From: Gryganskiella cystojenkinii
Taxonomy: Eukaryota; Mortierellomycota; Mortierellomycetes; Mortierellales; Mortierellaceae
Direction: 5' to 3'
Assembly (NCBI GenBank): GCA_015852425.1
Contig: JAAAIG010000205.1
Coordinates: 1 to 49,231, forward strand
DNA: 49,231 nt
Positions 12,201-21,888 of this stretch are shown here, piece after piece. Numbering within the stretch: the first letter of the stretch is position 1; every line of letters begins with the position of its first letter. The translations under genes and the position numbers were made by a program. The notes beneath the pieces were generated by a model. That model saw only the letters and a list, made by a program, of their open reading frames with translations, was not told the origin of the DNA and ran no database searches.

Positions 12201-12528
12201 ATTCGACAGTCGACTACAGCACAACCAGACAATGATACCAGCTAGCTCGTCAGCAATAAAGGATTGTTCCAACGATCTTTGTAATGGCCACTATATGTAT
12301 ATGGTATGTAGATTGAAAGATGAGTTCACTCGCTCTTCTCTGCCATGACGAAGAGGAGCAAATGAGGCGGCTTGCAGGCGCGCAGGCAATCTTACGCTTC
12401 AAACTCTGCTGCAGAGGCAACTGAGAAAGGCGAGTCTACAAGGGAAGATTCCCCATGTATATTGCGCTTCCAAGTTTCCGGTTAAAGAGAAGTATTCTTT
12501 CTATTCTTTCGGCAAAGAGATATTCAGT
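12201..12528. other. Convergent spacer between the EF-hand gene and the SOM1-like gene
   Basis: Holds both 3' ends (AATAAAGGAT near 12256). No ORF with protein-like character was found. Confidence 0.5.
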
Positions 12529-12837
12529 TCAGGTATGGAGAACATTGCCAAGAGGATCGTAAACCGGCGTCACTTCGACTGTTGGCCGTCCTTTGCATCT
12601 ATGCGATTCAATTGAACATATCGCTTAGTTCATAAATATATACGAACGACTATTTTCAGCTGCTTTTTTTTACCTCTTGAACAGGCGATAGACAGGTCGA
12701 CAGACGATTCCCTCGGACGACGATAAATCACATTCATACTGCACCAAGGACGATAGAGTGCATTCGCTCTTTTGTGGAGTCTTGATAGCAACAGGGTGCT
12801 CCCGGTGGTGGTGGTCGTGAGACTGTCCCTGATCCAT
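12529..12837 (-). CDS. SOM1: SOM1-like subunit/partner of the mitochondrial inner membrane peptidase
   Basis: Two exons on the minus strand, 12674-12837 and 12529-12598, joined over a 75-nt GT-AG intron, give 77 aa. The diagnostic pattern of the SOM1 family is present: C-x-L-x2-L-V-Q-Y-x-C (CTLSSLVQYECDL), then C-R-P-V-Y-RLFKRC, with the last Cys contributed by exon 2, followed by a short tail ending DPLGNVLHT. In yeast Som1 is needed for substrate processing by the Imp1/Imp2 protease in the intermembrane space; the four conserved cysteines are in line with that oxidising compartment. The N-terminus is His-rich. The ATG at 12837 is the only in-frame ATG before the motif. It is transcribed divergently from the TVP15-like gene. 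Confidence 0.8.
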
Positions 12838-13300
12838 TTGGTTGATTGATTGAATTAACGGGGATGCAATCAGCGCAAAATGCAAAAGAAGAGCGTAAGG
12901 AATTCCACACCCTTAAAATATCCTCATGACTAACATTTAGTGGCGCTCCGTATGAGACCTTTTAATGCAGCGAGGATCTCCATGCATTCTCGGACGAGAC
13001 ACGCGNNNNNNNNNNNNNNNNNNNNNNNNNNNNNNNNNNNNNNNNNNNNNNNNNNNNNAAAAAAAAAAAAAAAAATTCTTCTGGGTCATGGCGGTTGGTC
13101 TTAGATCTCTCTCACCTCGTCTTATGTTCTCTAGACTGAAGGCGCCAGTTAAGGCTCCGTTATTAAAGGTGGCCATGCCTTTCTTTCTCCTCTTTTCTTC
13201 TCCACAAAAACACTCTGTTCCCCACCATTCGTCGGTATCTTTACCCCGCCCACCTTCCGTCCTTTTCCTTACACCAAAAAGAAAAAAAAAATCTTTCACC
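12838..13300. promoter_or_regulatory. Divergent promoter region, SOM1-like (-) / TVP15-like (+), with assembly gap
   Basis: A 463-bp spacer interrupted by 53 Ns, followed directly by a 17-nt A-run. The true length is therefore unknown. A CT-rich and A-rich leader precedes the start at 13301. Confidence 0.4.
13006..13058. other. Assembly gap (53 Ns)
   Basis: A run of N from 13006 to 13058, bordered on the right by a 17-base poly-A. The homopolymer is the likely cause of the break. Confidence 0.99.
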
Positions 13301-14030
13301 ATGGCCCAAGGCGCTTCTCTTTTCCGTTGCTTGAACTTGATCGTCGGTAGGAATTTGATATAAGCAAATATGCTCTTCTTCGCAACGAAAGAACACTGCT
13401 GACCCTTCGTCGCTACTCATTGCCATGACCAGCTATCCTCCTCATTCTGGGAGGTGTCCTTCTCTTTGTCCGTCTCGGATCATGGAACTCCGGCGTTCTC
13501 GGCGTCTTTGTCGTGTAAGTCTAAGCAATTTCGGGTGGCTATTCTCGTTGATGTCATGTTGCCTTGACCAATTTGAAAATAATGAATGAAGGGGTGACAT
13601 ACAATCTGACGATCTTTTTCTCCTTGTCTTTTTTTTCTTTCTCGTTCTCTTTTCCATTCCTATGTCCGTGTTCGACAGCGCCTTTGGTATCTTGACCTTT
13701 GCGCTCGAGTTTACGATCCCAGAATCGATCGTGTATAACCTCGGGTTTATGTTCTCAATGTTGGGACGTGGCATCTTTTACGTCTGCATGGGTTTGTTGA
13801 CCCTTTCCTGGAAGTGGTTCAACATCGTGGTTGGATGCTTTATCATGGTAGTGGGTCTTTTTTACATTGCCATGCACTACAAGGGAGCGACTCCCTCACC
13901 TTCTATGTCTGCGGTCCCCAATACCTCGTCCAACTCTGGTTCTAGCTCCAACCTGAACGCTGGAGGTCATGGCTCGTACACCAGCCCCAACGAGCAGCCC
14001 ACCATGAGCCAGACTTATCAGCACCAGTAG
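13301..14030 (+). CDS. TVP15: Tvp15-like COPI-associated Golgi membrane protein
   Basis: Exons 13301-13346, 13433-13514 and 13679-14030 give 159 aa. Four hydrophobic segments span residues about 10-115 (LIVAILLILGGVLLFV; GVFVVAFGILTFALEF; GFMFSMLGRGIFYVCMGLL; NIVVGCFIMVVGLFYIAM). The motif ALEFTIP...MLGRGIFYV matches the LEFKIP...LGRGLFYV core of the COPI-associated protein family (yeast Tvp15, about 143 aa). A Ser/Asn/Gln-rich cytosolic tail follows. Tvp15 resides in Tlg2-positive late Golgi/endosome membranes in yeast; the location here is inferred. Introns 1 and 2 fall within the first two membrane segments, which hides the N-terminus from simple ORF inspection. Confidence 0.82.
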
Positions 14031-14352
14031 TAAGACACGAATAGAGGAGGTATAAATCGTCCTGTGGCCAAATACAGCTACATGTAGATGGAATAGACAT
14101 ATACAGATAGAAGTCCAGATCTGACAAATAATAACTTCCCGCGACCGAAAACTTTTCCCAGAAAAGCACTACCTCTTCAAATGGAAAATGGCTAAAATGG
14201 CAGTCATACCCATCAAAATGTAAAAGTGGCACAGAGCGAAAGGGTGACGGAGAAGATTGTTGAATTCGTTTTTTAAGAACAACGTTGTGATCAAATTCAC
14301 TCTTTCATCGACATCCATCCCACCTCTTTTCACCCACACCCACATTCATACC
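14031..14352. promoter_or_regulatory. TVP15 3' end and DBP5 promoter/leader
   Basis: A 322-bp tandem intergenic spacer ending in a CT-rich leader (14298-14345). No further element recognised. Confidence 0.4.
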
Positions 14353-16548
14353 ATGGCCGACGCCACCACAGAAGACAGTAATGCCATCATAATGCCGTCC
14401 CCCCTGTTCCCTCATGTTGCTATGAGTTTTAAATTGCACTCGCGCTAATCTGTCCTGGCCTGACCCTCATCAACCCCTGTTCTATACTTTCCAAAATGAA
14501 TTTAGAGCTCGCCTCGCAGCTCGAGAACCTCACCACAGACGTCAGCACTCCTGCGTCAGATGCTCCCGATGGTACATATTTCATTCACTACTACGGACTT
14601 ACCCTTGCTCCTCTAGGACCAGCTTTTTTTTTAGCCACCTCTTTCAAATCACGTTAGCTGACTCTTATCTCTCACATTTCATATCTGATTGGCACGCTGC
14701 AGAGGTCCAAACGGCCGAGGAGCGCGCCACAGATCTGCTCGAGTCCTCCTATAGCGTCGTCGTCAAGCTAGCTGACCAGCAGGCCGATGTCAACTCTCCC
14801 CTTTACTCTGCACAGTCGTTCGAAGATTTGGGGCTGTAAGTGAACATCGTACCTGGCTCTCAAGTCAAACAACATTTCAACGCATATTGACTGACACCCT
14901 GCCTTGCCCTGTAATTGGACTGGATTAAACAATAGGCACGAAGACCTTCTCAAGGGTATTTACAACATGAACTTTTCCAAGCCCTCCAAGATCCAAGAGC
15001 GTGCTCTACCCTTGCTTTTGCAGAACCCGTAAGCAGTTGTCGTGGTCAACAAAAAAAAAGTACTCTCGACAATGGATAGTATACATTTTCGTCTGATCGC
15101 TGTTCTGCGTTGATTCCAAATTTATAGCCCAAGAAACATGATTGCCCAGTCTCAATCCGGAACTGGCAAGACCGCTGCCTTTGCTCTGACGATTTTGAGC
15201 CGCATCAACTACGACCTTAACGCACCACAGGCAAGTATCGTCCATGGCTATACTTGGAGGCATAATCTATTCTTTAGCGGGTCTAGTTTGCTCACCATTT
15301 TCTGAATATTGCGTAAAGATGTTTACTACTACTAATTTTGGAATGTGTATTTCTCCTTGTTGTTAGGCCTTGGTTATGTCGCCTTCTCGCGAGTTGGCTC
15401 GTCAAACAATGGAAGTTATTCAGGAGATGGGCAAGTTCACAAAAGTGACCACAGCACAGGCTATCAAGGACGAGAGCTTGCCTCCCAAAGTTACTGCTCA
15501 TGTGATTGTGGGGACACCCGGCACCGTTTCTGATCTTATCAAACGTCGCGTTATCGATGCCAAGAACATTCGCCTCTACGTTCTGGACGAGGCCGACAAC
15601 ATGTTGGATATGCAGGGACTTGGAGACCAGAGTCGTAACCTGAAGAGGTAATTAGGTTGCTATGAGTGACCCCACATAGCGACATATCTGAGTCTCGTTA
15701 ATGCCTTGAGTGCTAATATCTTATCATGGCCATTTCGATCCATTTTTTAGGAGCCTACCCAAGGACTGTCAGATTGTCCTCTTTTCCGCCACCTGGGCCG
15801 ACCGCGTTCGCAAGTTCGCAGAGGAGATGGCTCCCAATGCTAACCAGATCACACTCAAACCCGAGGAGCTTTCAGTCGACGGCATCAAGCAGTTCTATGT
15901 TGACTGCCGCACGCAGACCAAAGGAAACAACAACCACAAGTACGAAATTCTCGTCGGTCTCTACTCATTGTTGACCGTCAGTCAGAGTATCATTTTCGTC
16001 AAGGTAACTAAGCTTATACTCATTCACGCTGTTCATTTGTTATTTGTTTTTATTCGAGTTTCTATTGACGATAATTTTCTAACCTTTAACGCGTCTTGAC
16101 TTTTCTCCAACAGAAACGTGAGACGGCTGATGAGATCGCACAAAAGATGTCTGAGAAGCACCACGCCGTCGTTTCTCTTCATGGAAAGCTTGAGGCTGCG
16201 CAGCGTGATGGCGTGATTGACTCGTTCCGTGCAGGAAAGTCCAAGGTCCTGATCACGACCAACGTTATTGCTCGTGGTATCGATATTGCTAACGTCAACA
16301 TGGTCGTCAACTACGACCTCCCCACGGACCAGTATGGCCACCCCGACCCTGAGACGTATCTCCACCGTATTGGTCGTACCGGTCGTTTCGGACGCACTGG
16401 TGTTTCTGTCAACTTTGTGCATGACAACAGATCCATGCAGGTGATGAACTCGATCGAGGAACATTTCCAGCGCAAGATGACCCTGCTGCCCGATGATCTC
16501 GATGAAGCAGAGGAGATCATCAAGCAAGCCATGAAGGCTCCCAAATAA
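14353..16548 (+). CDS. DBP5: DEAD-box RNA helicase Dbp5 (mRNA export)
   Basis: Eight exons, 14353-14377, 14506-14571, 14703-14835, 14936-15028, 15128-15230, 15367-15647, 15751-16003 and 16114-16548, all in phase, give 462 aa (yeast Dbp5 is 482). Motifs in order: Q-motif region [13 protein letters not shown], motif I SQSGTGKT, Ia PSRELAR, Ib VGTPGTV, II DEAD in [16 protein letters not shown] in [27 protein letters not shown]. The [15 protein letters not shown] spacing and the N-terminal SFEDLGL and [14 protein letters not shown] segments are typical of Dbp5/DDX19 rather than eIF4A. It acts at the cytoplasmic face of the nuclear pore, remodelling mRNPs with Gle1 (known for the family). The intron after exon 5 starts with GC instead of GT. 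Confidence 0.95.
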
Positions 16549-16895
16549 ATGCGCGACCGGGCAAATCCGGCAGTTATTTATTTATACGCCCTAATTACTA
16601 CTCCTACCCACGGGGCATGGGGGTCAACGATCGTAATAATGATAGTCATTAATAAAAAGCAACAACTCGCGCCGCGCTGCGCCGAGACTCTCTTTTCGTG
16701 TCCTGTTGTCAAAGAAGATTTGACACGGCGTGCTAAAATCACTTTTGATTTGTCATCCACATCTTGGAAAAAGGGATAAAAATTTCTGTTTTTTTTTTAG
16801 CTTTTCTTCCAAACTTCCAAACTTCCATGCCCTTTCTTATATTTTGATTCAATTCCTCAACATATCCGACATCCGACAACCAAGCCTTCAAACCA
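16549..16895. promoter_or_regulatory. DBP5 3' end and promoter of the oxidoreductase gene
   Basis: A 347-bp spacer with an AATAAAAAGC poly(A)-like site near 16650 and a CT/T-rich leader ahead of the start at 16896. Nothing else seen. Confidence 0.4.
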
Positions 16896-19070
16896 ATGCC
16901 GTCCGAAATCGTTCAAGAATCCACGATCCCTCTGCGGGATCGATGGCACAGTGGCGAGAAATGGGTCCAAGATCAAATGAATGTCCGAGATCAGGTCGAG
17001 CAGAGCAGCGCTATCTTTCGACCGTATTTAACCCAGCAGATGCAGGAGTTTGTTCCGGGGCTCGAGTACATGTTCTTGGGCACCCTGGACAGTGACGGTC
17101 GACCTTGGGTATCTATCTTGGCCGGGCCCAAAGGATTTATGCGATCGCCGCGCAGCAAGACACTCGAGATCAATATCGCAAAACATGAGCTTCGTGGTTT
17201 GGAGGGTGTTCATGACCCAATCTACAACAATCTGGTATCTGGAGAGTCGTTCTCTCAGGGTGACAAGACTATGTGGTCAGGCGTGGCGCTCGACTTTTCC
17301 AATCGCAGGCGTAATAAGATGAATGGCGTGCTGAACAAGAAAGATCTGCTGGTTGCTGATCCAACCACAGGAGAGTTGCATATCAATCTGACCGTGGAAC
17401 AAACAATTGGTAAGTACATGTGCTCCATTCGAACGCATCTGGCTATGTTCGATGTTTATATTTATGTTCACGATTACTAGTAGCTAACTATTAGTCTGTG
17501 TTGATAGGCAACTGTCCAAAGTACATTACTATCAGAGAATTGTACTATCCAACAGAGGAGTCCAATCATGAAGGCTCGTCAATTTTTGACCTTGACGAGG
17601 ACCAAGGTCTGACCGAATTACAACAGTCTGTGGTCAGACAAGCAGACTGCGTCTTCATCTCTTCACGACACATCGATGAGTCTCTTCCAGATCAAACCAG
17701 TGGCATGGACTGCAATCATAGAGGCGGCAATCCAGGATTTGTGCACCTGGAAGGTCGAACGATCACCTTTCCGGATTACAGTGGCAATCGAGTAAGTTTT
17801 CAATCTGTGTATAAGTTTGTTATCCGTTTTCAATTTGTGTCCATTTGTTATCCATTGGTAAAGACGCAGTGCTGACTTTTCTTGAATTGAAAAGTTTTTC
17901 AACACTTTAGGAAACATCGCTGAGGATGAGCGAGTCGGGTTGCTTTTTCTGTCTTTCGAAACTGGCGACACGCTTCAGTTCACTGGACGAGCTAAACTCC
18001 TCTTTGGCGAGGAATCTCAAGCGATGTACCCACATTCCCAGCGTGTCGTCCAGGTGACGCTCGACTCTGTCGTCTTTAGACGTGCAGCGCTCCCTTTTCG
18101 AATGAGAACCAAGGAACTCTCTCCTTACAACCCTCGTGTCCCTGGTCATCGTCTTGCATCTGGCGGCACTGTAGACGGCGAACGTACAATGGCAACACTG
18201 ACCGGTATCACCAAGCACTCGGACGATGTTTCGACCTTCTATTTCACGACCTCGCACCCGATCAATTATCAACCCGGCCAGTATGCGGTTCTGGATTTCA
18301 GTCAGTTCAATACGACGGGATATCGGCACATGGCTCCAGACAACCCACAAAGCCTGAACGACGATTATATCCGTACTTGGACTATCTCATCAGCGCCCCT
18401 CCCTGCTCCTGAATCAGAGGATGAGATGAAGTGGCAGAGCAGCCAAGAATTCACATTGACAATCAAGCGCAAGCCTGGTGGACTCCTATCTACTGCCTTG
18501 CATCGGCTAGACCCTACGTTCCTCGGTCGTCTCACTGTCCCCCTCGTATCCACGGACGGAGAGTTTGTTTTGCCGCAGTCCCTGTATGGTACTGGAACGT
18601 CAAGTCCTTTAAAGATCGCCATGATCTCGGGCGGCATAGGGTCAACGCCATTTATTTCGATGCTCCGTGGTCTTCGACGACTTCAATCACAATCTTGGTC
18701 TTCAGTCTCGATCCACTGGATCATATCTGCTACACATGCCATAGAAGCTCTCCCACAAATTCTAAAGGAAATCTGCGGATCTCCTGATGATGATATTCCT
18801 GGCGATGGCAGACTTGAGCTAAACGTGAGTATATTTCTGTCACGGGAAGCTCCTGAGGAGAGCATGGCGGGCGAGGTTCTCAATCTTAAAGGCTGCAATG
18901 TTTTCTTCAAGAGACTTGACAGTCAAAGTCTTGCCGAGGTACTTCCTGATCTACGGGAGCGCAAGGTGATGGTATGCGGACCTGACATGTTCATGGATGC
19001 AGTCCGATCCATGGCCGACAAACTTGGTGTTCCTGCAAACAGCGTCCAGTCAGAGGCCTTCAATTTTTAA
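16896..19070 (+). CDS. Fusion of a PNPOx-like FMN-binding domain with a ferredoxin-reductase-type FAD/NAD(P)H domain
   Basis: Exons 16896-17409, 17508-17791 and 17895-19070 give 657 aa. The first half (about residues 40-270) is a split-barrel flavin-binding domain of the pyridoxamine-phosphate-oxidase type (YMFLGTLDSDGRPWVSILAG; GNCPKYITIRELY). The second half (about 360-655) is a ferredoxin-reductase module: FAD-binding RTWTISSAP near 425, NAD(P)-binding SGGIGSTPFISML near 512, and the C-terminal VCGPDMFMDAV near 626. The 2Fe-2S plant-type ferredoxin domain that ends some related proteins is absent; the protein stops shortly after the reductase module. Likely a soluble electron-transfer enzyme; the substrate is unknown. 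No signal peptide. Confidence 0.82.
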
Positions 19071-19408
19071 AAGCTATCTCGATCAATGCACCGAAAAAAA
19101 TAAACAGCGTGGAATACATACATAACTGAACAAAAAAAAAAAAAAAGTCCTACTTGGGGTTTTCAACTTATATGTCAAGCGGGCATTTTATGCTGCATGG
19201 TGAAATATGTATGGGAACGGGCCTTGATTGGAATAATTTTTGAACTCTTGGGAGGATTGAGAATTTGATTTTCGGGAAACATGATATCTCTTCTCCTTTC
19301 TGCTTTCTGTCTCTTGCAGTACCAAGAGTCAAACCATTCGCAGTCATCCTTCCCTTACACCTACCCCAGTCTTCCCACTATCATATCCCTTCCTTTATTT
19401 TTGCATCG
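19071..19408. promoter_or_regulatory. Spacer and leader before the secreted-protein gene
   Basis: A 338-bp tandem spacer. A 17-nt A-run lies at 19131-19146. An ORF extension from 19265 has no ATG and lacks protein character, so it is treated as leader. Confidence 0.4.
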
Positions 19409-21109
19409 ATGGTCCGCACACTCTCTTGGATCGCTTTGGCGGCAACCCTATCACTAATATCGCTGTCTAAACCGGGACACGCGCTCCCAGTATCGACAAC
19501 ATCCTCAAAGGAATCCGATCTTTCGACCTTTTTGCGAGGAACGAGCATTCGCCCAGTCGAAGACACCAGTATCGCCCAGGATTTGAACACCAAAGATAAG
19601 CCGAGAAAGAAGAAGAGGAAAAAAACAATCAGTCATGGTCCTCCACGAGTTCGAGTCGCGGCTTTCAACGGACCCACGTTTGATCGAGAATCCATTCCTG
19701 CCCTGACAATGAATGCTATCGAGATGCCATGGCGTCATCGCATGGCCTATGACGTCGAATGGACCGTCAACCAAGCTATGCTCAAGAAGGTCTTATCGGG
19801 ATTGTCGCCTGAAATCGTCAGCATGGATATTCATCTCTTACCGTTGGACCCCGGTAGATCGACAGAGTTATTGCTCACAAGGGTGCCAGTCCTTGCCTCG
19901 CGTGTCAAAGTCCATATTCGCACAGAAATCCCAGAGGGGTGGTATCGCCTTCAGTTTCACTTCTGGGAAGAGCCTCAGGCCAAGGTCACAGACGAGCCAA
20001 GGCAACTTGGGGTCTGGAGAGGTCCGGATGCTATCAAGGTGACGACATTGGGACCTACCGATCTAGAGTGGGACGAGTACATAATGACCGTCAGTCAAGA
20101 GACCAAACAAGAGTCGCTCGGAAAGGATACTGCCATCGTAGGTCATCCAGAGTCAGAAGAGATCAAGCGGTTGCGTCATGCACTCTGGGAGGAACACGCA
20201 GAGGACAAAAAGGAAAGAGATGAGTTCCGTATGCCTTCATCAAGTCAAGGATCCGTTTCTACAATATTTTCTCGGTCGTGGAAAGCACTGGTCCCGGGGC
20301 TGGCTATGCCGACTAGCAGTGACCGAGGTCCGTTCCAGCGCACAGTAATACCTCAAGGATCGTTCCAGCTCAAGAAAGAATTGCCTCTGATGGACAGAGA
20401 CGGTGAATCCGATTTTACGGATCTGGAGCTCGAGGATATTGAAGAGATGATCAACCCTACTCCACTTACCAAAAAGCAAAAACAGCAGTTGCTGGAGCAA
20501 CAACAACAACAACCACAAGAGAAGAAGCAGCCCATTGTCACAGAGGCAGAGCTCAGTCGACTGGACAACCTCATGCTTGTCTGGAACAACGATGACCGTC
20601 CCAATGATGCTGTCGCACAGGAGGCCATCTTCGATGACGATGGGATGGATGAGGATGAGACATACGGTCGCCCTCTTGAAGGACTTAGTGATCTACATAT
20701 TCGGATCGAGAACGGTCGTGATACCCTAAGCTCGACAGAAGCAATCGCATGGCGAGCAAACAAGGATCGGACCGTGAGCTGGAAAACCAATCAAGTCCTT
20801 CAAAGCGATCGTCCACTCTTTACCATCGATCTGATTCCGACCCCAGCACCTAAGAGCGATGATGAAGGACTTACAAAGGCTCCAACGACAAGGGCAGAGC
20901 TAATTCAGCGATCACTCGAGCAACCAAGAGTGGCATTGTTGTCCGATAATGTCCCTGGGTCCTGGGGCGCTGTCGTAGTACGGATCCCGAGTTGGGTGGA
21001 ACAAGGGACTTTTCAAGTTCGTGTAAGAGGGACTGGGCATGCGGGAATGCAATGGGCGGATGTCAGTCAGCCGTTCTTTGTTCAGTCCGATCCGTACCTC
21101 TATGCATGA
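19409..21109 (+). CDS. Secreted protein with two similar beta-type repeats (Kre9/Knh1-like or Ig-like), function unknown
   Basis: A single exon encoding 566 aa. The ATG at 19409 was chosen because it starts a clean signal peptide (RTLSWIALAATLSLISL, cleavage near GHALP). A strongly basic patch (KPRKKKRKK) follows at about residue 70. Two regions share a pattern: about 115-200 (EWTVNQ ... IHLLP ... EIPEGWYRLQFHFWE) and about 455-560 (VSWKTNQ ... TIDLIP ... RIPSWVEQGTFQVRVRG), ending in WADVSQPFFVQ. This W-x-x-N ... L-P ... G-x-Y/F-x-x-x-V pattern is seen in fungal Kre9/Knh1-like and Ser/Thr-rich cell-wall domains; the assignment is tentative. The middle is acidic and has a short Gln tract. There is no clear GPI signal or membrane anchor at the C-terminus. 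Confidence 0.7.
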   Translation: MVRTLSWIALAATLSLISLSKPGHALPVSTTSSKESDLSTFLRGTSIRPVEDTSIAQDLNTKDKPRKKKRKKTISHGPPRVRVAAFNGPTFDRESIPALTMNAIEMPWRHRMAYDVEWTVNQAMLKKVLSGLSPEIVSMDIHLLPLDPGRSTELLLTRVPVLASRVKVHIRTEIPEGWYRLQFHFWEEPQAKVTDEPRQLGVWRGPDAIKVTTLGPTDLEWDEYIMTVSQETKQESLGKDTAIVGHPESEEIKRLRHALWEEHAEDKKERDEFRMPSSSQGSVSTIFSRSWKALVPGLAMPTSSDRGPFQRTVIPQGSFQLKKELPLMDRDGESDFTDLELEDIEEMINPTPLTKKQKQQLLEQQQQQPQEKKQPIVTEAELSRLDNLMLVWNNDDRPNDAVAQEAIFDDDGMDEDETYGRPLEGLSDLHIRIENGRDTLSSTEAIAWRANKDRTVSWKTNQVLQSDRPLFTIDLIPTPAPKSDDEGLTKAPTTRAELIQRSLEQPRVALLSDNVPGSWGAVVVRIPSWVEQGTFQVRVRGTGHAGMQWADVSQPFFVQSDPYLYA

Positions 21110-21654
21110 GTCGTGACCTCGAGAGCAATCCCCCCCCCCTTTTTTTTTACATCGACAGACAGAGCACACCTCTCTTCCATTCCTTGCTGATCTTTGACGT
21201 GTACATAAAATCGAACTGGTTATACACCAAATTAACGAGAATTGGATTTGAGCACATAATAATAATAAGAGTGTGTGGGGTCCGGTCATGGTAGATTACA
21301 AAAAAGAAATAGAGAGGCGCTTTCATACTGACAAAGCCCGAAAAGAGCACAGGGGAGATTGGGGTGGGCAACAAACACCGGCTGTCGCAAAAGAGGAAAG
21401 TGGGCGAAACTGGCGATGTGCGGTTGAGCAAAAATGGATAATTTTGGTGGGTCTCCAGGGACAGGTTTCAAATGAAGGCGACGATTTATTGTGGATCACA
21501 CCTCAGGCATGGCTACATAACCGGGATCGACGAAGGATTTAAATGCTTGCCTTTGACGCCTTACCCATAACTCTACCCAGTCCATCTCCTTTTCACCTTT
21601 GCAATTTCAAGCTCTTTCTCTGACTCTCGTTCGCCACATCTGTCCGTCGCCACC
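21110..21654. promoter_or_regulatory. Spacer and promoter of the 77-aa small gene
   Basis: A 545-bp spacer. A TTTAAATG box (21538-21545) about 110 bp before the next start and a CT-rich leader (about 21570-21650) suggest a proper promoter. A C-run followed by a T-run lies near 21130-21148. Confidence 0.45.
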
Positions 21655-21888
21655 ATGCTCGCCACTGTTCCCGTTACCGTCGGTTCCCAGGCCAGACCTA
21701 CCTCCCTAGAGCGTCAACACCATGATTCCAGATCTACCAAGATTTATCCCCCGAGCCAAGCACCATACCTTGGAGATATCGAGGACACGGTATCATCGCA
21801 GAAACCGTCATGCCGCGGCGACTGCCAGTCCTGCAAACAAAAGGAGGAAGCAACGTTCGTCCTGTCCGAGGCAGATCTTGTGAAATAA
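21655..21888 (+). CDS. Small hypothetical protein (77 aa) with a Cys cluster
   Basis: A single-exon 77-codon ORF with a strong start context (CGCCACCATGCTC) and a CT-rich leader, followed within a few bases of the stop by AAATAAAATAAAA, a likely poly(A) signal. The product has no signal peptide or membrane segment; its only striking element is CRGDCQSCKQKEE near the C-terminus, three Cys in seven residues, reminiscent of metal-binding small proteins or of a Cys-rich tail. Not recognised as a known family. Because leader, start context and poly(A) site fit together, it is more likely real than chance. Confidence 0.55.
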   Translation: MLATVPVTVGSQARPTSLERQHHDSRSTKIYPPSQAPYLGDIEDTVSSQKPSCRGDCQSCKQKEEATFVLSEADLVK

